A stretch of DNA of 32,758 bases from an uncultured SAR116 cluster alpha proteobacterium. Its GTDB lineage: Bacteria > Pseudomonadota > Alphaproteobacteria > Puniceispirillales > Puniceispirillaceae. Position numbers and translations under genes: made by a program. Location: contig CACCQD010000018.1 of the NCBI GenBank assembly GCA_902547925.1, positions 1-32,758 on the forward strand, written 5' to 3'. Within the stretch, counting starts at the first letter, position 1. Every line of letters starts with the position of its first letter. The notes beneath the pieces were generated by a model. The model had not been told where the DNA came from. It saw only the letters and a program-made list of their open reading frames with translations, and made no database searches. Positions 24,538 through 32,635 of the stretch are shown in pieces.

Positions 24538-25332
24538 TTAAGCAGAAATTCCTCCATTAACACTAATCGACTGGCCCGTCATTCTGGCTCCTGATGGACT
24601 CGCTATGTAAACAACTAGCTCTGCTTGATCTTCTGGATCTGTAATCCCCAAATTGGCCATAGCTTCGGCTTTTGCGAAGAGTTTTTTACTGAACTCAGCT
24701 TCAAAAACAAGATCCCACGTTCTGGTATCCCTGACGAGAGAGGGACTGATACAATTTACTCGGATACCGTTTCGTTTTGCTTCCATCGATAGCCCCCTTG
24801 TAAACATAGAAATTGCCGCCATCGCAGCACCAATGACGGTCTCTCCCGGCGTGGGAACTTTTCCTGCGTCTGATCCAACGGAAATTATTGAGCCACCATT
24901 TTGTTGGGCCATCCCTGGAATAACTGCGCTGGCACATAACATTGCCCCAAGCGCAAAGCCATCAAACACGCCCTGTATTTCTTCAATTGGAAGTTTGTGA
25001 AAAAGAACGGGTGGAAAGTTCCCTCCTGCAGCCGAGACGAGTGTATCGATACGCCCAAACTCTTGCTCGACCGCTGAAACCATCTTTTTGACAGCGGACA
25101 CATCTGTGACGTCAGCGAGTTGTAACGAAAACGTCTTGTCTGGGAATTCTTCCCTTAGTTTTTTTACTGCAGCCTCACCACGGCCTTTGTGTCTGCCATT
25201 TATAGCAACTTTAGGAGCACCTTGTTTTGCAAATTCACGGGCACTGGCGAAGCCAATTCCAGATGTACCTCCGGTTATCAAAACGTAGTTGTCTGATAAC
25301 TCTCGTACGAGAACCTCTTTTTGGTCTGACAT
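24538..25332 (-). CDS. SDR-family protein lacking the catalytic Tyr and Lys
   Basis: The 264-residue product has the Rossmann fold with ITGGTSGIGFASAREFAKQG (residues 19-27 are the dinucleotide glycine motif), DVTDVSAV, LVSAAGGNFPP, the Ser position in ISVGSDAG (S154), and NGIRVNCISPSLVRD. Where SDRs have YxxxK, this protein reads ETVIGAAMAAIS, so Tyr is Ile167 and Lys is Met171. AAGGNF is reminiscent of the AAGNF of 2,4-dienoyl-CoA reductases, some of which also lack Tyr but keep Lys. It may bind NAD(P)H without ordinary ketoreductase chemistry. It is the first gene of the minus-strand operon, diverging from dctP. Confidence 0.85.
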   Translation of the reverse strand: MSDQKEVLVRELSDNYVLITGGTSGIGFASAREFAKQGAPKVAINGRHKGRGEAAVKKLREEFPDKTFSLQLADVTDVSAVKKMVSAVEQEFGRIDTLVSAAGGNFPPVLFHKLPIEEIQGVFDGFALGAMLCASAVIPGMAQQNGGSIISVGSDAGKVPTPGETVIGAAMAAISMFTRGLSMEAKRNGIRVNCISPSLVRDTRTWDLVFEAEFSKKLFAKAEAMANLGITDPEDQAELVVYIASPSGARMTGQSISVNGGISA

Positions 25333-25573
25333 TTAAAATCTCCGTAAAAAACTATTTGGGACGTCAAGAGCAGCGGTCAAATTCCAATGCATTGCCCTGG
25401 GGTACTATAAAGAGACGTTTTAAAAAAACAAACATTCGTTCGAATTTATTTTCACCGCTGGCTTTTATGTGTATGTTTTGTGTAGTGGCTCCTGAAACTA
25501 GGCAAATAATCTGGGAGTTGGTTGGCTGTCTGATTTTCAGCGGGCAGCTTAATTTAGTAATGGAGGGAATGTT
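25333..25573. promoter_or_regulatory. Divergent control region (SDR operon / TRAP operon)
   Basis: The region separates the leftward SDR operon from dctP. It holds the interrupted palindrome ATTCG-TT-CGAAT (25434-25445), preceded by AAACAAAC, a half-site shared with the operator before the ligase. The dctP start GTG 25574 has GGAGGG 6 nt upstream. No strongly scoring -35/-10 pair is obvious on either strand. A shared regulator is inferred and not shown. Confidence 0.45.
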
Positions 25574-26575
25574 GTGAAAAATTCGATAAAAGAAATGATG
25601 AAATATTCATCTATGGTGCTGTTTTGTACCTTCCTTGGTATCAGTGTGGCCAATGCTGCAACAAAGTGGTCTGCTTACACATACGCGCCTTCAGTGAAGC
25701 TTCCCAGTGCAGCGCACCTAGAAAAGATGGCAAGTGAAATGTCTGATGCGACCGGTGGCGAGCTCGAGCTACAAGCAAACCTCGGCGGCTCGTTGCCAAT
25801 AAAAGTTCCAGACATTGGTCAGGCCGTTGCTGACGGTGTTATCCAACTGGGCTTTGATGCTTATTTCCAGGGATTTATTCCAACGGGTGCAGCCCAGCGG
25901 ATGCCAATGTTGATCGTCAACGACACGGAGTATGACCTGGCCATGCTCAAGGTTATGATGCCTCACATGAAAAAGAAATATGCCGAGGCAGGTATAACAC
26001 TTCTGGGCAGCTATACGTACCCTTTAACAGTGACTTATTCGAGGAGTCCTGTGACCCGCCTTTCTGACTTGGCTGGTCGCAAAATTAGGGTGCTATCACA
26101 AGCCGGTGGAGAATTTGTAAAGGCCTTTGATGGTGTGCCAGTGAATATGTCTACTCCAGAAGTGAGCACATCTCTTCAACAAGGTGTAGTGGACGCAATC
26201 CATGCTGCTACGGCAGGTGGTGGACAACTTTGGGGACCATTAGTTGATCACAAATATGAGCTTGGTCCAAACTATGTTAACGTTTATCTGATTGCGAACA
26301 CAGAAGCTTATGAAGCTTTATCTGACAGCACCAAGGCGGTTGTAGCATCAATGGTGGGAATGCTTGGTGAGGAAGTGAAGTTGAAGATGCGAGCATCTGT
26401 CGATGCAATCAATAAACAGCATATCGAAGCTGGAATGACTATTACCGCGGCTCATCCAGACGATGTAGCGGCAATGCAAGCAGCAATGATCCCTGTTTGG
26501 AATAAATGGGCTGATGACACGGGTGATGAAGCGAAAGACGTGCTCGCTGACTTGAAAGAATTGCTCGGAAGGTAG
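25574..26575 (+). CDS. dctP: TRAP transporter solute-binding protein (DctP family)
   Basis: The 333-residue product has a Sec signal peptide (MKNSIKEMMKYSSMVLFCTF, with ISVANA-ATKW as the cleavage site near residue 29). DctP features follow: LADGVIQLGF-type segment (AVADGVIQLGFDAYF), LAGRKIRVLSQAGGEFVKAF with the Arg that typically binds the substrate carboxylate, and STPEVSTSLQQGVVDAIHAA. It captures an organic acid in the periplasm and hands it to DctQM. GTG 25574 is chosen because GGAGGG lies 6 nt before. A hairpin separates it from dctQ. The ligand is unknown, but position beside the CoA ligase and dehydrogenase suggests it imports the pathway substrate. Confidence 0.9.
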   Translation: MKNSIKEMMKYSSMVLFCTFLGISVANAATKWSAYTYAPSVKLPSAAHLEKMASEMSDATGGELELQANLGGSLPIKVPDIGQAVADGVIQLGFDAYFQGFIPTGAAQRMPMLIVNDTEYDLAMLKVMMPHMKKKYAEAGITLLGSYTYPLTVTYSRSPVTRLSDLAGRKIRVLSQAGGEFVKAFDGVPVNMSTPEVSTSLQQGVVDAIHAATAGGGQLWGPLVDHKYELGPNYVNVYLIANTEAYEALSDSTKAVVASMVGMLGEEVKLKMRASVDAINKQHIEAGMTITAAHPDDVAAMQAAMIPVWNKWADDTGDEAKDVLADLKELLGR

Positions 26576-26619
26576 CCAATCTCATATCTTAAGTTTGACG
26601 AGATAAAGACAAGTATTTA

Positions 26620-26655
26620 ACAGAGCACCATTTAGCCATTTGAATGGTGCTCTGT
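26620..26655 (+). terminator. Intercistronic hairpin between dctP and dctQ
   Basis: A perfect 13-bp stem: ACAGAGCACCATT, a 10-nt loop, then AATGGTGCTCTGT followed by TTTAT. It looks like a partial rho-independent terminator or an RNA-stabilising structure, which would let the binding protein be made in excess over the membrane subunits. Confidence 0.8.
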
Positions 26656-26723
26656 TTTATCGGGACTACCTAGGTGCTAAAATTTTCTAAATTACAAGAC
26701 TTACAATCAAGGTGTTCATTTTA

Positions 26724-27263
26724 ATGATAAAGAAAACAGAAGAAAAAGGGGCCTTGAATTGGATTATTAACGGTTCTGGATTTGTTTGTGAAATATCTTT
26801 AGTTGCACTGGTTTTGATGGTTGGGTTCGAGGTGCTTTCCAGAAATCTTTTTGGTTTGTCATTTAGTGGAGTTGAAATTCTCTCTGGCTATGTATTGGTA
26901 TTGCTTACTTTTTTGGGGGGATCAGTAGCACTAAGAGCGGGTTCAGTTTATCGCATGCAGTTTGTGGAAGGTAATTTTCATCCCTTTCTTGCCTCAATTT
27001 TGGCTATTCTGGTGCATTTGGTTGCTATTATATTTTTAAGTTTAATTGTCTATTATTCCAGTAAGCTTGTGCTAAGTTCCTTTGCACGAGGAGTGACCTC
27101 CCAAGCAAACGCCAGCATTAAGCTTTGGTGGTTGCAGGTTGTCATTCCAGTCGGTTGCTCCACCATGATAATGATATTGATCTCGGGGTTAATCAAAAAA
27201 TCCCAACTGGTGAAAGCCCGTTTGCTTGGCAAACGGCGGCTAAGTGAGGATGCCAAAAAATGA
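26724..27263 (+). CDS. dctQ: TRAP transporter small membrane subunit (DctQ)
   Basis: The 179-residue protein has four hydrophobic spans. VALVLMVGFEVLSRNLFGLS is the DctQ signature (FxxxxxRxxFG), followed by EILSGYVLVLLTFLGGSVAL, then RMQFVEG; the third and fourth spans are SILAILVHLVAIIFLSLIVY and the C-terminal span near WLQVVIPVGCSTMIMILISG. It forms part of the inner-membrane TRAP complex. ATG 26724 is chosen; GTG 26712 in frame is possible. Its stop overlaps the dctM start (ATGA, 27260-27263). Confidence 0.87.
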   Translation: MIKKTEEKGALNWIINGSGFVCEISLVALVLMVGFEVLSRNLFGLSFSGVEILSGYVLVLLTFLGGSVALRAGSVYRMQFVEGNFHPFLASILAILVHLVAIIFLSLIVYYSSKLVLSSFARGVTSQANASIKLWWLQVVIPVGCSTMIMILISGLIKKSQLVKARLLGKRRLSEDAKK

Positions 27264-28555
27264 TTTGGTCAATAGAGCTAGTCGTCATTTCCAGTTCTCT
27301 GTTGATTTTGCTTTTTGCTGGGATGTGGGCCCCATTTGCTATTGGCGCACTCGGAGCAATTTTTTTAATTTTGAAAATGGGGCCGTCAGGTCTAAAGGCT
27401 TTGGGGCTCATATCATGGGGTAGTGTGAATTCATTTCCATTAGCCGCGGTGCCATTGTTCATTTTGATGGCAGAGATACTCTTGAAATCGGGGTTGGCAG
27501 ATAGAGTTTACAGAGGTATCACACCACTAGCTTCTCGTTTATCCGGCGGTTTGCTTCAGACAAACATTATTGGTTGTGGGATTTTTTCAGCAATTAGTGG
27601 GTCAAGCACTGCTACCGCTGCAGCTATTGGCACGGTATCTTTGCCTCAATTAAAAACACAAGGATATAATCCAAGCCTGTCAGCCGGCTCTCTTGCGGCG
27701 GGTGGAACATTAGGTATTCTGATACCACCATCAATTCCTCTAATTATTTACTCAACTTTTGCAGAAATTTCTGCTGCAAAACTATTCATTGCCGGAATAG
27801 GCCCCGGATTAGCTTTAGTATTGCTGTTTTGCGGTTACATAGGCGTTGTCGCACTTACTTCAAAGGATATAGTACCCAAAGCTGCAACTTCAGATCCAGT
27901 TGATTGGGCTCGCTCTTTAGCTGATCTTTTACCGTTTCTAATACTTATCCTACTTGTGTTGGGTTCTATTTATTTGGGAATTGCGACCCCGACAGAGGCA
28001 GCGGCAGTTGGATGTATGGGCTCTTTTGTGATAGGCAAAATCTGGGGTCGCCTAGGCCTTTCAGAGTTCAGGCAAGCCACGAAGGCAACTGTCAAAACGA
28101 CTGGAGCCATCATGTTATTAGTGATGATGGCGTTCGTTTTTTCTTATGCTATCGCTATCACAGGTATACCGAAGCAATTGGCTCAGTGGGTTGGCGAACA
28201 GGAGATGACCGCATTAACCTTAATGCTATTTATCGGCTTAGTTTATCTGTTGATGGGGTGCGTTATTGACAGCATTGGAATGATGGTAATCACAGTACCA
28301 TTACTGTTGCCGATAGTAGAGGCTTTTGGCATTGACCCCATTTTATTTGGAATAATGGTTGTTTTATACATAGAGATAGGTCTGATAACCCCGCCGATTG
28401 GTCTGAACTTATTTGTGATACACAGTCTTTACCCAGATGGAAAACTTCTCACAGTAATTAAAGGCGCAATACCCTTTGTTTTCTTGTTAGTAATAATGAT
28501 CGTAATCGTCTGGTGTTTCCCAGAAATAGCACTTTGGCTTCCTCAGCGAATGTAA
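27260..28555 (+). CDS. dctM: TRAP transporter large permease subunit (DctM)
   Basis: The 431-residue protein has about twelve hydrophobic spans and the DctM motifs VPLFILMAEILLKSGLADRV, the GCGIFSAISGSSTATAAAIG pore loop, then AGGTLGILIPPSIPLIIYST, LGIATPTEAAAVGCMGSF and GCVIDSIGMMVITVPLLLPI. It carries out Na+-driven transport. Start and stop overlap with dctQ by four bases shows translational coupling. Confidence 0.92.
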   Translation: MIWSIELVVISSSLLILLFAGMWAPFAIGALGAIFLILKMGPSGLKALGLISWGSVNSFPLAAVPLFILMAEILLKSGLADRVYRGITPLASRLSGGLLQTNIIGCGIFSAISGSSTATAAAIGTVSLPQLKTQGYNPSLSAGSLAAGGTLGILIPPSIPLIIYSTFAEISAAKLFIAGIGPGLALVLLFCGYIGVVALTSKDIVPKAATSDPVDWARSLADLLPFLILILLVLGSIYLGIATPTEAAAVGCMGSFVIGKIWGRLGLSEFRQATKATVKTTGAIMLLVMMAFVFSYAIAITGIPKQLAQWVGEQEMTALTLMLFIGLVYLLMGCVIDSIGMMVITVPLLLPIVEAFGIDPILFGIMVVLYIEIGLITPPIGLNLFVIHSLYPDGKLLTVIKGAIPFVFLLVIMIVIVWCFPEIALWLPQRM

Positions 28556-28794
28556 AAAGATGTTTTTTTGCTAGGTAGGGGTGTTTTAACGTTAGGGCCT
28601 GTCAATGATGGGTTGTTGTTATTAGAATATGCGGAGGGCTTATATTTTTGGCAAAGGTAGCTGCAAGGCCGTTATACTTTCTGGCTTATGAGCTAAACAA
28701 ATGGGAAATTTGCTTTTGCGTTTAATAGTAACAACAAAGATAAATTGTAAAGTTTAGAAAAAGAATGTGGCGTGAAATTTTTAATTAGGTCGTG

Positions 28795-29685
28795 ATGAAT
28801 AACATTGTTTGTATCAGAGAAGTTGGCCTCCGAGATGGCCTTCAACTAATCAGGTCTCAACTTGCTACTAGTACAAAAGCGGAATGGATAAGTCAGCAGG
28901 TAAAGTCTGGCTTTGGTGAAATGGAGGTGACGTCTTTCGTACCTGCTCATATTCTCCCACAGTTTTTTGACGCAACTGAAGTTTTGTCAATGGCGTCATG
29001 CTTAGATGGCTTATGCCCGTCTGTTCTTGTTCCTAATTTGAGAGGTGGCAAACTAGCTCTAGGCGCTGGAGCTAAAAAAATAAATTTTGTGATATCAGTC
29101 AGTGAGTCCCATAACCAAGCAAATGTGAGGTGCACAACTGAAAAGTCATTCCAAATGCTCAAAGAGCTCATTACTGAGTCAAAAGAAGAACAAAACGTGT
29201 CAGTAACAGGAGCTTTGTCGACTAGCTTTGGATGTTCGATAGAAGGGGATATAAAACAACGTAAGGTCGTCCATTTTGCCGAAAGGATGGCACGGCTCGG
29301 AGTTCATGAAATAAATTTGGCCGACACCGTTGGGTACGCTAACCCACTGTCGGTGAAAAGCATCTTCACAGATATTCAATCTGCTGTTGGAGGCATCCCA
29401 CTTGCAGCGCATTTTCACGACACGATGGGCTTGGGTTTGGCAAATATATTTGCTGCATTTGAAGTTGGAGTAACTAGATTCGACTCCTGCCTCGGTGGTC
29501 TTGGTGGCTGCCCGTTTGCACCAGGAGCGTCAGGAAACGTAAATACAGAAGACACTGTTGGCATGTTTAACTCGATGGGAATAGATACTGGTGTTGACAT
29601 TGAAAAATTGATAGAGGTTCGAAGGCTACTTGAGACATGGCTACCGAAAGAAAAATTAGGTGGAAATTTGATTAAAACTTTTTGA
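28795..29685 (+). CDS. mvaB: HMG-CoA lyase-type enzyme (DRE-TIM metallolyase)
   Basis: The 296-residue product has REVGLRDGLQ (the DRE-TIM metal and Arg motif), EMEVTSFVPAHILPQFFDAT, AHFHDTMGLGLAN (metal His pair) and FDSCLGGLGGCPFAPGASGN, which holds the catalytic Cys of HMG-CoA lyase, followed by NTEDTVGMFNSMGI. HMG-CoA lyase splits 3-hydroxy-3-methylglutaryl-CoA to acetyl-CoA and acetoacetate; leucine and isoprenoid-acid degradation use it, and related members act on other 3-hydroxy-3-methylacyl-CoAs. ATG 28795 (AGG about 5 nt upstream) is preferred over the adjacent GTG 28792. It lies downstream of the TRAP operon on the same strand. Confidence 0.87.
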   Translation: MNNIVCIREVGLRDGLQLIRSQLATSTKAEWISQQVKSGFGEMEVTSFVPAHILPQFFDATEVLSMASCLDGLCPSVLVPNLRGGKLALGAGAKKINFVISVSESHNQANVRCTTEKSFQMLKELITESKEEQNVSVTGALSTSFGCSIEGDIKQRKVVHFAERMARLGVHEINLADTVGYANPLSVKSIFTDIQSAVGGIPLAAHFHDTMGLGLANIFAAFEVGVTRFDSCLGGLGGCPFAPGASGNVNTEDTVGMFNSMGIDTGVDIEKLIEVRRLLETWLPKEKLGGNLIKTF

Positions 29686-29728
29686 TGGCAATATTATCAC
29701 TGCTCATTGCTACGATATAATTGCCGCA

Positions 29729-29764
29729 AAAGTGCAAAATGCGCCTCTCATTTTTTTGCGCTTT
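29729..29764 (+). other. Hairpin downstream of HMG-CoA lyase gene
   Basis: AAAGTGCAAAA (29729-29739) pairs with TTTTGCGCTTT (29754-29764) with one G-U pair. It lies 44 nt after the lyase stop and could end that transcript, although no T-run follows. The rest of the gap to 30019 shows nothing recognisable. Confidence 0.4.
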
Positions 29765-30019
29765 AAACCAGTTTTTATTCGAAGCAAATTTTAAAATTTC
29801 TTGTAATGTCTCAAGGTTGAAAACATTTGGGTACTTCGCGACACGTCGAAGTTGAAGCGTTTTTCAAGCTTGCGGATTTCATAATCGGCAGATTGTTAAC
29901 TTCAGATATGTTTTCGAACATGATAAGTGTTATTGCATAGTCAAAAAGACCAACAAGCTATAGCATCAAACAAATTAGAGCCAAACTATGCTACAGCAAT
30001 CCTATCGAGTAAATTGTTA

Positions 30020-30802
30020 ATGTCGCCTGTGCAGATTGATATAGATGGGCCCGTAGCAACGGTGTCGTTAAATAGACCGAATAACATGAACACGGTCGAT
30101 TTAGAGATGGCGCGATCTCTTTATCACATTAGTCTAAAACTTTGTAACGATGAGTCCGTGCGTGCGGTCATTATCACGGGAATAGGAGATAAAAGTTTTT
30201 GCGCAGGCGGTGATTTGTCTGCCTTTGCTGTGCACTCTGACTCAATTGGCAACTATATCCAAGAAGTCACTCACTATTTACATGAAGCCATTATTTGTTT
30301 TGCAAGTATGAACGCACCTGTGATCACTGCTATAAATGGCGTAACAGCTGGTGCTGGCATCGCTTTCCTGGGTTTTCCTCAATTGGTTTTGGCTTCAAAT
30401 TCAGCCTGTTTCGTATCCGCTTACACTAAGGCCGGGCTGACCCCGGATGGCTCATCAACTTGGTTTTTACCGCGCCTTATTGGCATGAGGCGAACCCAAG
30501 AGTTCATATTTACTAATAGGATGTTGAGTGCCAACGAAGCGTTGGAATGGGGATTAATCAATCAAGTATTAGATGCAAAAGAATTGCTTAATGAGGCACG
30601 CAAAAAAGCGCATGAATTTGCAGCTGGACCTCGGATGGCTTTTGGGCGAATTAAGGATTTGTTAAACAATAGTTTTAGCACCTCTTTAGAAACTCAAATG
30701 AAACAAGAGGCTTTGTATCTCTCAAAATCGGCTCAAAGTGTTGATGGGCAGACTGGCATAACTAATTTCCTCTCCAAATCCAAATCACACTTTACTGATT
30801 AA
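30020..30802 (+). CDS. Crotonase-family isomerase (PaaG-like)
   Basis: The 260-residue product has the crotonase frame: VRAVIITGIGDKSFCAGGDL, INGVTAGAGIAFLGFPQLVL, and YTKAGLTPDGSSTWFLPRLI. The last is the PaaG-type motif (GLxPDxGxxWxLPR) whose Asp is the catalytic acid of 2,3-dehydroadipyl/epoxyphenylacetyl-CoA isomerases. The first hydratase Glu is absent, so enoyl-CoA isomerisation is more likely than hydration. ATG 30020 is used; a longer frame to 29927 adds unrelated residues. It is a second crotonase in the cluster, next to the HMG-CoA lyase-type gene. Confidence 0.85.
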   Translation: MSPVQIDIDGPVATVSLNRPNNMNTVDLEMARSLYHISLKLCNDESVRAVIITGIGDKSFCAGGDLSAFAVHSDSIGNYIQEVTHYLHEAIICFASMNAPVITAINGVTAGAGIAFLGFPQLVLASNSACFVSAYTKAGLTPDGSSTWFLPRLIGMRRTQEFIFTNRMLSANEALEWGLINQVLDAKELLNEARKKAHEFAAGPRMAFGRIKDLLNNSFSTSLETQMKQEALYLSKSAQSVDGQTGITNFLSKSKSHFTD

Positions 30803-31661
30803 TATTTCCGTCTTGTTGTAATTTCGTTGCCATTTTCTGAACGGAGGGCGCTGCTACATTTCTTTAGAACCAGCCATTCTAAAATTTGAAAATACGGTGA
30901 AGAGTCAGAATTAAAACCACAACTTTTCTAGCTTAATCATAAAATTCGTAACCAGCCACGTTAGTGCAACGTGTTAGATGGTTCGCTGGCATGGATCTAG
31001 CCCTTCTTATTGTCTCAGCTTGAGGGTGTTGTCAAAATCGGCGAGCCAAATCCGAGCCCCAACTAAGATCTTGCATAAAAAAAGCGTAATTATTTGCCTC
31101 TGCCAAGGTCCGAGACCCAAAGCCCATGCACCCCCGCCTAGTAACCCCTGCCCCTCCGATCGAGAGACGATCTGGGCCAGTAAACAGCATAAGTAAATTA
31201 TCCCTGTTATGCGCATCCAAGTCTAAAGCTTGCGGCTGCGGCTATTCTTTTTGAGGGCAGGACGCAGGCACGCGGTCCCCCGACGGGTCGTGGCGCCGCG
31301 TCTTTGGCCCGGCCAGTCAGGCCCAAAACACCATTCGACCCGATGGTTACGTTGTCTTTAATTAGCACTAGAAACACCCCTAATATAGGGTGTGATCATG
31401 CCGCAACGGGAGTGCCACTTCGAGGTGGGTGATACTTGGTATTGAGCTAGATTTAGTTGGTATCGGTTTTGCCTAAAAAGCGCATCAAAACAAATCTAAC
31501 TTTTGTAAATGTCATGCTTCCCTAATATTTTAGCCACAAAGTCTTCATAGAGAGTGAATATAAACGCATGTATTTCTCCTTTAAACTCGGAGCGGCTTTT
31601 GCCGGTCTTTTTTTTGAAGCTGAGTTCTGGTTGCATAAACGATTGCATCCAATGATTTACA
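30803..31661. other. 859-nt gap with nested hairpin and GC-rich patch
   Basis: No gene is convincing. It contains a nested inverted repeat (CCAGC-CACGTT...AACGTG...GCTGG, 30952-30989), a strikingly G+C-rich patch at about 31251-31330 in otherwise A+T-rich DNA, a six-bp hairpin ACACCC-loop-GGGTGT at about 31373-31392, and the pair CCAC/GGTGG around TTCGA at about 31420-31435. Minus-strand open frames at 31032-31220 and 31496-31699 have some protein-like character but no recognisable family; they may be decayed genes. Confidence 0.5.
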
Positions 31662-32339
31662 ATGAGTAAAATCCCAAGTATGAGCCTTCGAAAGGACATC
31701 CCATCAACTGCAAGCGTTGCATTTCCATGTAACGATGGTCGTCTGTCAGCGCCAGCTGCAGGAAGGAATGCTGGTCCAATTGTGGACCTTGTTATGGAGA
31801 ACGCACCTGAAGAAGGTCACGCGCTGGAAATAGCCAGCGGAACAGGACAACATATAGTGAAGCTTGCAGCTGCAACACCCGAATTAACTTGGCAACCATC
31901 TGATATTGATCCATTGCGCATTGCAAGCATCGAAACTTGGAGCAGGGACAAAATTCTAGCTAATTTGAAAACACCAGTTCTTTTAGATGCAACTCAAGTT
32001 GGTTGGTCGTCTGAACATGCTAATCAAAACTTTATACTTTTAGTAAACCTCATCCACTTGATAAGTGTATCTGAGGCGAGAACTATTATCGGCGAAATCT
32101 CACTTGCTTTGTTACCGGGTGGTCGTTCCATAATTTATGGGCCGTTCAAAAGGGACGGAAAACTAACAACTCCTGGCGATGAGTCTTTTCATCAGAGTTT
32201 AAAAGAAGCTGATCCTGAAATTGGATACAAGAATGACACATGGATGATTGACCAATTTAAGATAGCAGGATTAGCGCTGTTAGAAGTCGAACAAATGCCC
32301 GCCAACAATCTCGCATTCGTTTTGGAAAAACACAGATGA
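31662..32339 (+). CDS. DUF938 class I SAM-dependent methyltransferase-like protein
   Basis: The 225-residue product matches the DUF938 plan: RLSAPAAGRNAGPIVDLV at the N-terminus, the SAM-binding loop ALEIASGTGQHIVKLAA, LTWQPSDIDPLRIASIETWS (second acidic strand), and IIYGPFKRDGKLTTPGDESF, ending MPANNLAFVLEKHR. The substrate of this family is unknown. The start is ATG 31662, with ATG 31680 as an alternative. It overlaps the DUF1289 gene by ATGA, so the two are translated together. Confidence 0.85.
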   Translation: MSKIPSMSLRKDIPSTASVAFPCNDGRLSAPAAGRNAGPIVDLVMENAPEEGHALEIASGTGQHIVKLAAATPELTWQPSDIDPLRIASIETWSRDKILANLKTPVLLDATQVGWSSEHANQNFILLVNLIHLISVSEARTIIGEISLALLPGGRSIIYGPFKRDGKLTTPGDESFHQSLKEADPEIGYKNDTWMIDQFKIAGLALLEVEQMPANNLAFVLEKHR

Positions 32340-32527
32340 AGCCCGCCAAAAGTCCGTGCATTGATATTTGCGATTTCTCTGGACCCAAAGGATGGTGCTT
32401 GGGTTGCGGTCGCACTCGCGCTGAGTGTGACAAATGGAAAAAGATGAGGCCATACGACATCAAGGTTTTACAAGGTCAGTTGCAGAAAAGGTTATTGCAA
32501 ATGACAGAAAAAGATAAAAGGAATTGA
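32336..32527 (+). CDS. DUF1289 family small cysteine-rich protein
   Basis: The 63-residue protein has SPCIDICDFSGPKGWCLGCG followed by RTRAECDKW, the four-cysteine signature of DUF1289 (CxxxC...CxGCxRT), which probably binds metal or an Fe-S cluster. Its start overlaps the stop of the DUF938 gene (ATGA at 32336-32339). The function is unknown; pairing with the methyltransferase-like gene suggests a shared process. Confidence 0.85.
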   Translation: MKPAKSPCIDICDFSGPKGWCLGCGRTRAECDKWKKMRPYDIKVLQGQLQKRLLQMTEKDKRN

Positions 32528-32635
32528 TTGCCGGGGATGGCCACCATCAACAGTGGGTCACGACGAGAGAAAAGTGTTTGCCCTATTTAAATCCGTTTTT
32601 GTCGATCACTGACATATACGTTGCTAATTTGATTG

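Noticed and set aside
25227-25577. 116-codon plus-strand frame before dctP
   Set aside because: It overlaps the SDR gene antisense and the divergent control region, and its sequence is not protein-like; dctP has its own clear start.
31496-31699. Minus-strand 67-codon frame overlapping the DUF938 start
   Set aside because: Part of it (KKKTGKSRSEFKGEIHAF) looks protein-like, but there is no ribosome site, no family match, and it overlaps a well-supported gene start. Left as a possible relic only.
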